Assembly (NCBI RefSeq): GCF_016428975.1 | Contig: NZ_JAELTT010000026.1 | Span: 1 to 56,454, forward strand | Direction: 5' to 3' | Length of the DNA: 56,454 nt | Source: Dyella sp. ASV21 | GTDB taxonomy: Bacteria > Pseudomonadota > Gammaproteobacteria > Xanthomonadales > Rhodanobacteraceae | Shown: one piece after another, positions 30,201-38,547 of the stretch | How the letters are laid out: each line of letters opens with the position of its first letter | Numbering within the stretch: the stretch's first letter is position 1 | The notes under the pieces: model-generated | The model's database searches: none | Seen by the model: the letters and a program-made list of their open reading frames with translations, nothing else | Told to the model about the DNA's origin: nothing | Position numbers and translations under genes: made by a program

Positions 30201-31558
30201 CAGCCCTGTGCTCCTAGCGCACGCAGCAAGCCACGCGCCTTGGCCCGGGTTTCATCCAGCTCTTTCTCCGCCACCGAGTCGGCCACGATACCCGCGCCCG
30301 CGCGCAGACTGATCTCGCCATTGGCCATGGTGAACGTACGAATGAGGATGTTGAGATCCAGGTCGCCGTTGCGATCGAGATAACCAAGCGCGCCGGTATA
30401 CGCACCACGCGGCGCCTGTTCGAGGGCGGCAATGATTTCCATGCAACGCACCTTGGGACAGCCTGTGATGGTGCCACCCGGGAACGTCGCAGCAATCACC
30501 TGGCCCGGCGTCACCCCCGAACGCAAACGACCGCGCACGTTGGAAACGATGTGGTGCACATGCGTATAGCTCTCGACCACCATCAGCTCATTGACCTCGA
30601 CCGTACCCGGAACGCACACGCGTCCCAGATCGTTACGCTCCAGATCGATCAGCATCACATGCTCGGCACGCTCCTTGGGGTGCGTGCTCAACTCGCGAAT
30701 GCGCGCCACGTCATCGTCGCCAGCGGTACGCGGACGCGTACCCGCGATGGGGCGGGTCTGCGCCAACCCATCGCGCACCTCGACCAGGCGCTCGGGCGAG
30801 GAGCTGACCACGGACCACTCCGACTGCTGCAACAAGCCCGCGAACGGTGCCGGATTCGCCTGCCGCAACGCGCTGTACAGCGTCGCTGGCTCCGGCAAGC
30901 GCGCATAGTGCGCGCGCCAGGCACGGGAAAGATTGACCTGGAAAATGTCGCCTGCGTGCAGATGGTCGTGGATGCGCGTCACGCCATCAAGGAACAGCGC
31001 AGGCTCGTCCTCATCCCAGCGATCTGGCGGCGCCAGCGCTGGCACTTCAACGACGGCGCGCAGGTCTGCCTCCATCGCATCGAGCAATGTTTCGTGCCCC
31101 GGCTCGGCCACCAGCACGGTGCAACCGCGCTGGTGGTCCACCACCACCGCGGCAGGGCAACGCAGGGCCAGCGCAACCGGCAACGGCGCGGGTGGAAGCA
31201 GGCGCAAGCGAGGTTCAATTTCGCCCACCAATTCGTAGGTGAGCAGCAGCAGCCAGCCCCCATGGAACGGCAGATCGTCGTCGCTGCGCGGCACCCGCTC
31301 GGCGCGCCAGGCAACGTCGAGTGCGTCCAGAAAGCGCCCCACCTGCTCGCGTCCTTGCGCGTCGACCAGGCGACCATCCGATGCGAGCGTGAGGCTGCCT
31401 TGCGGAAACGCAAAGAGAATGTCGTAACGCGCCTGCGGCGTTCCGTGGGTCACGCTTTGCAGCAGGCCAGGATAGCGCCCTGGAAATGCAGCGGCCGGCG
31501 CGAGTAGATCGCGCCGGCCGTGCAGGGTACGACGATGCAGCTTGCTCACGCCGCTCAA
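30200..31558 (-). CDS. pabB: Aminodeoxychorismate synthase component I
   Basis: PabB adds ammonia to chorismate to make 4-amino-4-deoxychorismate. The 452-residue product has the chorismate-binding C-terminal domain with the [25 protein letters not shown] and [13 protein letters not shown] motifs. The active-site segment reads PIAGTRPR, with Ala where E. coli PabB has the catalytic Lys (PIKGT). The start is TTG at 31558, overlapping the fabF stop; a GTG three codons in is the alternative. Pairing with pabC favours PabB over TrpE. Confidence 0.88.
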   Translation of the reverse strand: MSGVSKLHRRTLHGRRDLLAPAAAFPGRYPGLLQSVTHGTPQARYDILFAFPQGSLTLASDGRLVDAQGREQVGRFLDALDVAWRAERVPRSDDDLPFHGGWLLLLTYELVGEIEPRLRLLPPAPLPVALALRCPAAVVVDHQRGCTVLVAEPGHETLLDAMEADLRAVVEVPALAPPDRWDEDEPALFLDGVTRIHDHLHAGDIFQVNLSRAWRAHYARLPEPATLYSALRQANPAPFAGLLQQSEWSVVSSSPERLVEVRDGLAQTRPIAGTRPRTAGDDDVARIRELSTHPKERAEHVMLIDLERNDLGRVCVPGTVEVNELMVVESYTHVHHIVSNVRGRLRSGVTPGQVIAATFPGGTITGCPKVRCMEIIAALEQAPRGAYTGALGYLDRNGDLDLNILIRTFTMANGEISLRAGAGIVADSVAEKELDETRAKARGLLRALGAQG

Positions 31559-32793
31559 ACGCGACGGAAGGCCAGCGTGCCGTTGGTGCCGCCAAAGCCA
31601 AACGAGTTGGAGATGGCCACGTCGATCTTGGCTTCGCGCGCGGTGTGCGGCACGAAATCGAGGTCGCAGCCTTCGCCCGGCTCGTCCAGATTGATGGTCG
31701 GCGGCAGCACCTGGTCGCGCAGCGCCAGGATGGTGAAGATCGCCTCCACGCCACCGGCCGCGCCCAGCAGATGACCCGTCACCGACTTGGTCGAGCTCAT
31801 CGCCAGCTTGTAGGCGTGATCGCCGAACACGCGCTTGGCGGCCAGCACTTCACCCAGGTCGCCCAACGGCGTGGAAGTGCCGTGCGCATTGACGTACTGC
31901 ACGTCGGACGGGTTGATGCCGCCGTCCTTAAGCGCGCTCTCCATGCAACGTGCCGCACCTTCACCGCCCTCACTGGGCGCGGTGATGTGGAAGGCGTCGC
32001 CGCTCATGCCAAAGCCCACCAGTTCGGCGTAGATCTTGGCGCCGCGCGCCTTGGCGTGCTCGTACTCTTCCAGCACCAGCACACCGGCGCCGTCGGACAG
32101 CACGAAACCGTCGCGGTCCTTGTCCCACGGGCGACTGGCCTTGCCGGGCTCGTCATTGCGGGTAGACATGGCCTTGGCCGAGCAGAAGCCCGCCATGGCG
32201 GTACCCGTGGTGGCGAACTCGGCGCCGCCGGCAATCATCACGTCGGCATCGCCGTACTGGATCATGCGCGCGGCCAGGCCGATGTTGTGCGTGCCGGTGG
32301 TGCAGGCCGTGACACAGGCGATGTTCGGGCCCTTCAGGCCGTACATGATCGACAGGTGGCCGGACACCATGTTGATGATCGAGCTGGGCACGAAGAACGG
32401 CGACACGCGACGCGGGCCCTTCTCGTGCAGTTCGATCGATGTGTGCTCGATGGTATGCAGGCCGCCGATACCGGCAGCCACCGCTACGCCAATGCGCGTG
32501 GCATTGGCTTCCGTCACTTCCAGGCCGGAATCGCGCAGGGCTTGCGTGCCCGCGGCGATGCCGTAATGGATGAACGGATCCATCTTCTTGATCTCTTTCG
32601 GGGCAATCCACTGCGCCGCGTCAAAATCGCGAACCTGACCTGCGATGCGCGTTGCATAGGCGGTGGCGTCGAAATGAGTAACCGCACCGATGCCGCTAAC
32701 GCCCTTGAGAATGTTGTCCCAGGCGATGGCGACCTCGTTGCCGACCGGCGAAATAATGCCGAGGCCGGTTACAACCACACGTCGTTTGCTCAT
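31555..32793 (-). CDS. fabF: 3-oxoacyl-[acyl-carrier-protein] synthase II
   Basis: FabF condenses malonyl-ACP with growing acyl-ACP in fatty acid elongation. The 412-residue product has the Cys-His-His triad: Cys164 in [11 protein letters not shown], His in [11 protein letters not shown] (about 304) and His in [10 protein letters not shown] (about 341). It lies 215 bp downstream of acpP, behind an intrinsic terminator, so it probably also has its own promoter, though none stands out. A GAGG ribosome-binding core is present. Confidence 0.97.
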   Translation of the reverse strand: MSKRRVVVTGLGIISPVGNEVAIAWDNILKGVSGIGAVTHFDATAYATRIAGQVRDFDAAQWIAPKEIKKMDPFIHYGIAAGTQALRDSGLEVTEANATRIGVAVAAGIGGLHTIEHTSIELHEKGPRRVSPFFVPSSIINMVSGHLSIMYGLKGPNIACVTACTTGTHNIGLAARMIQYGDADVMIAGGAEFATTGTAMAGFCSAKAMSTRNDEPGKASRPWDKDRDGFVLSDGAGVLVLEEYEHAKARGAKIYAELVGFGMSGDAFHITAPSEGGEGAARCMESALKDGGINPSDVQYVNAHGTSTPLGDLGEVLAAKRVFGDHAYKLAMSSTKSVTGHLLGAAGGVEAIFTILALRDQVLPPTINLDEPGEGCDLDFVPHTAREAKIDVAISNSFGFGGTNGTLAFRRV

Positions 32794-32920
32794 GCTGATC
32801 TTCCCTCGTGTTTCCGTGGCGCTGCCGGATGCGGCAACGGTTTCGCGTTATCGCGGCCACGTGATCCGGGCCGCACGGCGCGGGATGCCGCACCATACGG
32901 GATCGGACGTTGCAAAATGC

Positions 32921-32950
32921 AGAAACGAAAACTGCGCCAATGTGGCGCAG
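32921..32950 (-). terminator. Intrinsic terminator after acpP
   Basis: On the minus strand a perfect 7-bp stem (32944-32950 with 32932-32938, 5-nt loop) is followed by TTTTCGTTTC. It lies about 60 nt past the acpP stop and would give a short, abundant acpP transcript. Confidence 0.8.
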
Positions 32951-33008
32951 CTTCCGGTATCGCTGGCGGGCAGATGCTTGTTGCCAGGCGCCTGCCGCGA
33001 CGGAGCGA

Positions 33009-33248
33009 TCACTCCTTGGTGTGGGCCTTGATGTAATCGACAGCCTGCTGCACCGTGGTGATCTTCTCGGCTTCCTCGTCCGGAATCTCGGTCTCGAACT
33101 CTTCCTCGAGGGCCATGACCAGCTCGACGGTGTCCAGCGAATCCGCGCCCAGATCGTCCACGAACGAAGCGTTCGCCGTGACTTCATCCTCCTTCACGCC
33201 CAGCTGCTCGATGACGATTTTCTTGACGCGCTCTTCGATGGTGCTCAT
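33009..33248 (-). CDS. acpP: Acyl carrier protein
   Basis: AcpP carries acyl chains on a phosphopantetheine arm. The 79-residue acidic product has the attachment serine in [10 protein letters not shown] (Ser37). The start ATG 33248 ([10 protein letters not shown]) fits the family; a GTG-type extension upstream is not family-like. A GGAGG sequence lies 10 nt before the start. A -10-like TACAAT is present about 70 nt upstream. It lies between fabG and fabF. Confidence 0.98.
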   Translation of the reverse strand: MSTIEERVKKIVIEQLGVKEDEVTANASFVDDLGADSLDTVELVMALEEEFETEIPDEEAEKITTVQQAVDYIKAHTKE

Positions 33249-33316
33249 GTTGCCAATACCTCCCAAGGAGTAGTTACCTGTCGACGGCTGGCCCGGGGGC
33301 CAACCATTGGCGGCGG

Positions 33317-33322
33317 ATTGTA
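33317..33322 (-). promoter_or_regulatory. Candidate -10 element for acpP
   Basis: TACAAT on the minus strand lies 68 nt before the acpP start codon. The hexamer 17 bp upstream (TGGCGG) is a poor -35, so the promoter call is tentative. Confidence 0.35.
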
Positions 33323-33397
33323 GTGGCTAAGCCCAGGGGCCGCCATGGTCCGCCGACCGTAGTGAAACGCAGGCCACGGGACCGGCGCGAAAGAAGC

Positions 33398-33459
33398 AAT
33401 TGTCGCCTAAAACGAGGTCGCTGGCGACAATTCCTTGTTAAGCCGGCCCGTGCCGGCTT
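33398..33459. repeat. Two adjacent hairpins in the fabG-acpP gap
   Basis: A 10-bp perfect inverted repeat (33398-33407 with 33423-33432) is followed by an 8-bp one (33440-33447 with 33452-33459, 4-nt loop). Neither is followed by a T run on either strand, so these are not standard terminators. They occupy the 298-bp fabG-acpP gap, in which no gene is seen. Confidence 0.6.
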
Positions 33460-33546
33460 GCCGGGACGCCTCAGCCAGGCTGGAGGCGACTCGACCGTTT
33501 CAAACAATTCAGTGCGTGGCGGCGCTTAGCGCCACCTCTTCACGCC

Positions 33547-34290
33547 TTAGGGCATGTACATGCCGCCATTCACGTGCAGGGTTTCGCCCGTGATATATGC
33601 CGCCGCCGGCGAGGCCAGGAAGCCCACGGCCTTGGCGATGTCGCTCGCCTCACCAAGGCGACCCAGTGCAATCTGACCCAGGAGGGCCTGCTTGGCATCC
33701 TCCGGCAGCGAGCGCGTCATGTCGGTGTCGATGAAGCCCGGGGCCACCACGTTCACGGTAATGCCGCGCGAGCCGATCTCTCGCGCCAGTGACTTGGAGA
33801 ACGCGATGATGCCGGCCTTGGCTGCCGCGTAGTTGGACTGGCCCGAATTGCCGGTGAGACCGATCACCGAGGCGATGGAAATGATGCGGCCTTTGCGCGC
33901 CTTCATCATGCCGCGCATGACCGCCTTGGAGGTGCGGTAGACCGAGGTCAGGTTGGTATCGAGAATAGCCTGCCAGTCATCCTCCGGCATGCGCATCAGC
34001 AGTTGGTCGCGGGTAATGCCCGCGTTGTTGACCAGGATGGAGACTGCGCCGAATTCCTTGGTGATATCGCCGATCAGCGCATCGACCGCCGCACTGTCGG
34101 TCACGTTGAGCATGCGGCCATGGCCGCCATGCGGCGCCAGGCGCTCGCCGATCGCGGCCGCGCCGCTCTCGCTGGTGGCGGTACCGATCACCGTGGCGCC
34201 CTGCGCGGCCAGCTCGTCGGCAATGGCCGCGCCGATGCCGCGACTGGCGCCGGTGACGAGGGCGATTTCACCTTGCAGTGTCTTGCTCAT
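33547..34290 (-). CDS. fabG: 3-oxoacyl-[acyl-carrier-protein] reductase
   Basis: FabG reduces 3-oxoacyl-ACP with NADPH. The 247-residue SDR protein has the cofactor motif TGASRGIG (13-20), the NNAG motif near 88 and the catalytic Ser141, Tyr154 and Lys158. It ends in the family-typical GGMYMP. It lies 67 bp downstream of fabD. Confidence 0.97.
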   Translation of the reverse strand: MSKTLQGEIALVTGASRGIGAAIADELAAQGATVIGTATSESGAAAIGERLAPHGGHGRMLNVTDSAAVDALIGDITKEFGAVSILVNNAGITRDQLLMRMPEDDWQAILDTNLTSVYRTSKAVMRGMMKARKGRIISIASVIGLTGNSGQSNYAAAKAGIIAFSKSLAREIGSRGITVNVVAPGFIDTDMTRSLPEDAKQALLGQIALGRLGEASDIAKAVGFLASPAAAYITGETLHVNGGMYMP

Positions 34291-34357
34291 CTGTCATTTC
34301 CCTTTGGATGGCTAAACGTCGATCCGTCCAGCCGCATGGAGTCAGTATCGGTCGCGC

Positions 34358-35305
34358 TCAAACCCACTCGGCGCGCGTGGCATCCAGTTCGGCCGGCGCG
34401 CCGATGGCGCGCGCCTCGACGCTTTTGTCGATTCGCTTGATCAGGCCGGCCAACACCTTTCCCGGACCGGCTTCCGCGATGTGCGTGGCGCCGTTGGCCA
34501 CCAGCGCCTGCACGCACTCGGTCCAGCGCACGGGCAAGTAAAGCTGGCGCTGCAGCGCGCCACGAATCTCTTCCAGCGTCTGATAGCTGCGCGCCTCGGC
34601 GTTCTGCACCACCGGAATGCTCGGCAACGTCCAGGCGATCGACGCCATGCGTTCGCCCAGGCGATCGGCGGCATCGCGCATCAATGCACAGTGCGAGGGC
34701 ACGGAAACGGCCAGCTTGATCGCCTTTTTCACGCCCTGCTCGGCCAGCTTGGCCAGCGCGCGGTCCACCGCCTCGGCGTTACCGGCAATTACCAACTGGC
34801 CCGGCGAATTGAAGTTGGCCGGCGACACCACCTGACCCTGCGCCACTTCCTCGCATACCGCGGCGATCTGCGCATCGTCGCCACCAAGGATGGCCGCCAT
34901 GGCGCCCACGCCCGGGGGCACCGCCGCCTGCATCAGCCGACCGCGCTCAGCCACCAGCGCCGCCGCATCGTGCAGCGACATGGCACCCGCACACACCAGC
35001 GCGCTGTATTCACCCAGGCTGTGACCGGAAAACTGCGCCGGCTGCGCACCACCCAGCTTCTGCCACACGCGCCACACAGCCACACTCGCGGCCAGCAACG
35101 CCGGCTGGGTATTCTCGGTGCGGTTGAGGTCTTCTTCGGGCCCATGCTGGCTCAGCGCCCACAAATCGACACCGGCCCCCTGCGAGGCCTCATCGAAGGT
35201 GGCCTTCACTTCCGGATGGGCAGCGGCCAAATCAGCCAGCATGCCTACCGATTGCGAGCCTTGGCCCGGAAATACGAAAGCGAGCGTAGCGACAGTCTGG
35301 GTCAT
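34358..35305 (-). CDS. fabD: Malonyl-CoA:ACP transacylase
   Basis: FabD loads malonate onto ACP. The 315-residue product shows FPGQGSQ near the start, the nucleophile Ser96 in GHSLGEYSAL and the catalytic His in VPSHCALM (about 200). ATG 35305 fits the family start. No clear Shine-Dalgarno sequence precedes it (the upstream bases are C-rich), so initiation may be weak or coupled. It lies 206 bp after fabH, behind a hairpin terminator. Confidence 0.96.
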   Translation of the reverse strand: MTQTVATLAFVFPGQGSQSVGMLADLAAAHPEVKATFDEASQGAGVDLWALSQHGPEEDLNRTENTQPALLAASVAVWRVWQKLGGAQPAQFSGHSLGEYSALVCAGAMSLHDAAALVAERGRLMQAAVPPGVGAMAAILGGDDAQIAAVCEEVAQGQVVSPANFNSPGQLVIAGNAEAVDRALAKLAEQGVKKAIKLAVSVPSHCALMRDAADRLGERMASIAWTLPSIPVVQNAEARSYQTLEEIRGALQRQLYLPVRWTECVQALVANGATHIAEAGPGKVLAGLIKRIDKSVEARAIGAPAELDATRAEWV

Positions 35306-35449
35306 GGAGGGTGGTTGTTCCGAAACGAAAAACGGAATGGTGCCAGCATTGCACGCCATACGCAGCTGTATTCGAGGTAGCAGGCCCGTCCCGCATGCTT
35401 TTTTGGGGGCTGACTGCGGTCAACCGGCCTTCCCCGACGCGCGAAGCGG

Positions 35450-35486
35450 CGGGCACAAACAACAATGCCGCCCATAAGGCGGCATT
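35450..35486 (-). terminator. Intrinsic terminator after fabH
   Basis: On the minus strand a perfect 9-bp stem (35478-35486 with 35464-35472, 5-nt loop) is followed by GTTGTTTGTG. It lies about 25 nt past the fabH stop and separates fabH from fabD, perhaps only partly. Confidence 0.7.
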
Positions 35487-35511
35487 GCGAAACAACCGAT
35501 AACCCGATGGA

Positions 35512-36486
35512 TCAGTAGCGCAGCAGCGCCGAGGCCCAGGTGAAACCGCCGCCGAAGGCTTCCAGCAGCAGATTCTGGCCGCGCTGCACCTTGCCCGAGC
35601 GCACGGCGTAGTCCAGCGCCAGCGGCACCGAGCCCGACGACGTGTTGGCGTGCTCGTGCACCGTCACGATCACCTGCTCCATCGGCATGCTCAGGCGCTT
35701 TGCCGTCGCCTCGATAATGCGCAGGTTGGCCTGGTGCGGGATCAGCCAGTCGATCTGCGAGGCCTCCATACCGGCCGCCTGCAGGGTCTCGTCCACCAGC
35801 GAATCCAGCGTCTTCACCGCGACCTTGAACACTTCACGGCCGGACATGTTGATGCGCACACCGTGGTTCGGCTCATCCGTGAAACCCGCCGACACGCCCA
35901 CCGGGTTGTACAGCAGATGCTTGAAGCCGCCGTCGGCGTGCAACAGCGTGGCGTAGATGCCCGGCTCTTCGGAGGCCTCCAGCACCACCGCACCCGCGCC
36001 GTCGCCGAACAGCACGCAAGTCTCGCGCTCCTTCCAGTCGATCATGCGAGTCAGCGTTTCCGCGCCGATCACCAGCACCTTCTTGGACTGGCCGCTGCGA
36101 ATGAACTTGTCGGCAATACCCAGCGCGTAGACAAAGCCCGAGCAGGCGGCATTGACGTCGAATGCGGCGCAACCGTTGGCGCCCAGGCGATGCTGCACCA
36201 GGCAGGCGGTCGACGGGAAAATGATGTCGGGCGTGGTGGTGCCCAGCACGATCAGGTCAAGCTCGGAAGCCTTGACGCCTGCTGCCTCCAGCGCGCGCTG
36301 CGCGGCCTCGGTAGCAAGATCGCCAGTGGTCTGGCCATCCGCAGCGATATGTCGCTTCTGGATGCCGGTGCGGGTACGAATCCATTCGTCACTGGTCTCG
36401 ACGATCTTCTCGAGATCGGCGTTGGTCACCACGCGCTCGGGCAGCGCGCTGCCAGTGCCGGTGATGCGGGCGTAGATCTGGGCCAT
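35512..36486 (-). CDS. fabH: 3-oxoacyl-[acyl-carrier-protein] synthase III
   Basis: FabH starts fatty acid synthesis by condensing acetyl-CoA with malonyl-ACP. The 324-residue product (ATG 36486, MAQIYARITGTG) has Cys115 in NAACSGFVYAL, His in PHQANLRIIEA and Asn in HANTSSGSVPLAL. It follows rpmF directly. plsX, which many proteobacteria place between rpmF and fabH, is not in the 149-bp gap. Confidence 0.97.
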   Translation of the reverse strand: MAQIYARITGTGSALPERVVTNADLEKIVETSDEWIRTRTGIQKRHIAADGQTTGDLATEAAQRALEAAGVKASELDLIVLGTTTPDIIFPSTACLVQHRLGANGCAAFDVNAACSGFVYALGIADKFIRSGQSKKVLVIGAETLTRMIDWKERETCVLFGDGAGAVVLEASEEPGIYATLLHADGGFKHLLYNPVGVSAGFTDEPNHGVRINMSGREVFKVAVKTLDSLVDETLQAAGMEASQIDWLIPHQANLRIIEATAKRLSMPMEQVIVTVHEHANTSSGSVPLALDYAVRSGKVQRGQNLLLEAFGGGFTWASALLRY

Positions 36487-36572
36487 TAACTTTCCATGCA
36501 GCGGATTGGTACAAGCAGGCTGCGCACAGGGCTGCAACCGGCATCCCATCCGTCAACGTTACGTGGGTGATC

Positions 36573-36605
36573 GCATAAACGCAAAGCGGCGCGAAATCGC
36601 GCCGC
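36573..36605 (-). terminator. Strong hairpin, likely terminator/attenuator between rpmF and fabH
   Basis: On the minus strand a perfect 9-bp GC-rich stem (36597-36605 with 36586-36594, tight loop) is followed by TTTGCGTTTATG. It lies about 30 nt past the rpmF stop. It would uncouple ribosomal protein L32 output from the fab genes. Confidence 0.65.
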
Positions 36606-36635
36606 CATGCGGAACCGTATCCCTTGCGGGACCGA

Positions 36636-36830
36636 TCAATCCTCTTCGACCACCGCCGTGCTGGTGGCGATGACCTTCTTGCCGCGGTAGTAGCCATCCT
36701 TGGTGACGTGGTGGCGCAGATGCACTTCGCCACTGGTCGGATCGGTGGACAGCTGCACGGTTTTGAGCGCGTCGTGCGAACGACGCATGCCGCGGGTGGA
36801 CGGGGTCTTGCGGCTCTTGGCAACGGCCAT
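36636..36830 (-). CDS. rpmF: 50S ribosomal protein L32
   Basis: L32 is a small 50S protein. The 64-residue product begins [22 protein letters not shown], the family signature, and has the expected [16 protein letters not shown] end. It lies 18 bp downstream of yceD. The acidic C-terminal extension (VVEED) is common in this group. Confidence 0.98.
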   Translation of the reverse strand: MAVAKSRKTPSTRGMRRSHDALKTVQLSTDPTSGEVHLRHHVTKDGYYRGKKVIATSTAVVEED

Positions 36831-36848
36831 GGCGAGTCTCCAGCTAAA

Positions 36849-37367
36849 TCAACGTTTCTTGAGTTCGCGCAAAACCGCGAACGGGTTATCGGAACGCCCC
36901 TCGCCCGAGGTTTCCTCTGGGTCGGGGCCTACTACTTCTTCTGCTGGCGTGCTGTCCGGATTTACCGGAACCAGCGGCAGCGCCAACAACAATTCGTCTT
37001 CGATCACATCTACCAGGTTCAACTTGCCGTCGTCAGCGATGAGCAACGGCTCGCAACCTGGCGGCAACGCCGCTTCCTCGCGCTCGGAGCGGATCAGCCC
37101 AAGCCGGCTATCCACCGTCACCGGCAGCACAAACGGCTCCAAGGTGCGCTGGCAAGTCAGCATGAGCGGAGCCTGGACGCGGACGTCGAGATACGACGTA
37201 CCGAACTCGTCGCGGCCAAAATCCAACTCGTAATGCGCCGTTCCTTCCGTACTGGCCAGGGCGTCACCCAACCGCTGCATGGCGGCTACGGGTAGTACCC
37301 CTTGGAACGAACGCCGCGCCGAGACCAGGCGCCAAGCGTCCACGGACTCTGGCAGTGTCACGGACAT
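36849..37367 (-). CDS. yceD: YceD family protein (DUF177)
   Basis: YceD proteins are always near rpmF and have been linked to 23S rRNA accumulation, though the exact role is unsettled. The 172-residue product has the C-x-R-T-LE motif (LTCQRTLEPF, about 91) and the usual LVDVIEDELLLALP segment. The tail is acidic and ends NPFAVLRELKKR, the family end. ATG 37367 lies only 9 nt after a consensus -10 box, so the mRNA is probably leaderless. Confidence 0.93.
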   Translation of the reverse strand: MSVTLPESVDAWRLVSARRSFQGVLPVAAMQRLGDALASTEGTAHYELDFGRDEFGTSYLDVRVQAPLMLTCQRTLEPFVLPVTVDSRLGLIRSEREEAALPPGCEPLLIADDGKLNLVDVIEDELLLALPLVPVNPDSTPAEEVVGPDPEETSGEGRSDNPFAVLRELKKR

Positions 37368-37376
37368 AGACGCGAA

Positions 37377-37405
37377 ATCTTAGAATTACAACCGTTTGAA
37401 GTCAA
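37377..37405 (-). promoter_or_regulatory. Sigma-70 promoter for yceD-rpmF (leaderless)
   Basis: On the minus strand TTGACT (37405-37400) is separated by exactly 17 bp from TAAGAT (37382-37377). The predicted start near 37370 is only about 1-3 nt before the yceD ATG. The promoter lies in the 137-bp divergent gap before the 37505 gene. Confidence 0.8.
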
Positions 37406-37504
37406 CGGGTAAATCTCCCGTAAACCGTATAAAGGGGCGATTTTGCCTGAACGCCACCGGTACGGCAGACTGCGTGCCTCTCCGCTGCCGGGCCTGACGC
37501 TCCC

Positions 37505-37960
37505 GTGACCTCCTACCTGACGCTTGGCCTGACCGCCCTGCTGGTGCTGGTGGCGGCACTGGCTGGGTTCGCCCTTGCCCACCGCCGCCGGGTCAACCGC
37601 CGGACGCGCAGCATACATGAGTTGCTGGAGTTGGCGGACCGCCTGGAAGCCGATCTCAAGACCTGCCGAACCGGGCTGCAACAAGCCCATGCCGTCATGT
37701 CACTCAATCCCGACCAGCCGGCCCATGGTGAACAAGAGGCGCGACAAGCCATTGATGCCGGCCTGCGCTCGCTGCTGCAGCAACGTATATGGATCCGGGA
37801 CCAAGCCCCACGTGCCAGCCAGCAACAACTGGATGTGGCGGTGAACTCCATGAACGACACACGCGCCCGCCTGCACCCCTTGCTGACCGCGCTCGACCGC
37901 GCCCAGCACGACCTGGACAGCGCCATGCGCGAACATCTACGACGAGAACACGACGCATGA
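37505..37960 (+). CDS. Small membrane-anchored coiled-coil protein, unknown function
   Basis: I do not recognise this gene. The 151-residue product starts with GTG at 37505. It has one N-terminal hydrophobic helix (about 3-25, ALLVLVAALAGFALAH), then an Arg-rich cytoplasmic boundary (RRRVNRRTR). The rest is charged and Gln-rich with heptad-like Leu spacing, typical of a coiled coil. Its stop overlaps the maf start as ATGA, so both are likely made together, which suggests a link to Maf or to cell-division/envelope control. No catalytic motif is visible. Confidence 0.7.
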   Translation: MTSYLTLGLTALLVLVAALAGFALAHRRRVNRRTRSIHELLELADRLEADLKTCRTGLQQAHAVMSLNPDQPAHGEQEARQAIDAGLRSLLQQRIWIRDQAPRASQQQLDVAVNSMNDTRARLHPLLTALDRAQHDLDSAMREHLRREHDA

Positions 37961-38541
37961 CCTTGCCTACCCTGGTGCTCGGCTCCACCTCGCGCTACCG
38001 CGCGGAGCTGCTGCGACGCCTTTGCCCGCGCTTCGAGCAACGCGCCCCCGGTACGGACGAGGCCGCGCAGCCAGGCGAAACGCCCCGCAACCGCGCCCTG
38101 CGGCTGGCCATCGCCAAGGCACACGCTGCCGCTGAGGGCGTGGGCAACGCCTTGGTGATCGGGTCGGACCAGGTCGCCGAACTGGCCGGTCATGTCCTGG
38201 ATAAACCGGGCACCGCCGAGCGCGCCCACGCGCAGCTCACCGCCAGCTCCGGCCATGAGGTGCAATTCCACACCGCCCTGTGCCTGCACGACACCCGCAC
38301 CGGGCAGGATCACGTGCACGTCGATCACACGCGGGTGTTCTTTCGCAACCTCGACGCCGATGAGATCACCCGCTACATCGAGCGGGAAAAGCCCCTCGAT
38401 TGCGCCGGCAGCTTCAAGTGCGAGGGGCTGGGCATCAGCTTGTTCGAACGCATCGAGAACGAAGACCCCAGCGCGCTCATCGGCCTGCCCCTGATTGCAC
38501 TGGCCCGACTGCTGCGCGAAGCAGGCATCACCCTGCCCTGA
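37957..38541 (+). CDS. Maf-like nucleotide pyrophosphatase
   Basis: Maf proteins hydrolyse non-canonical or modified nucleoside triphosphates. The 194-residue product begins MTLPTLVLGSTSRYRAELL, with the SxSxxR-type motif, and has GSDQVAELAG, the SGHEVQFHTALCL segment and YIEREKPLDCAGSFKCEGLG. These match the YceF (m7GTP-preferring) branch better than the dTTP/UTP branch, which I infer from the DCAGSFKCEGLG segment. The start codon overlaps the upstream membrane protein. Confidence 0.88.
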   Translation: MTLPTLVLGSTSRYRAELLRRLCPRFEQRAPGTDEAAQPGETPRNRALRLAIAKAHAAAEGVGNALVIGSDQVAELAGHVLDKPGTAERAHAQLTASSGHEVQFHTALCLHDTRTGQDHVHVDHTRVFFRNLDADEITRYIEREKPLDCAGSFKCEGLGISLFERIENEDPSALIGLPLIALARLLREAGITLP

Positions 38542-38547
38542 GTGCTA

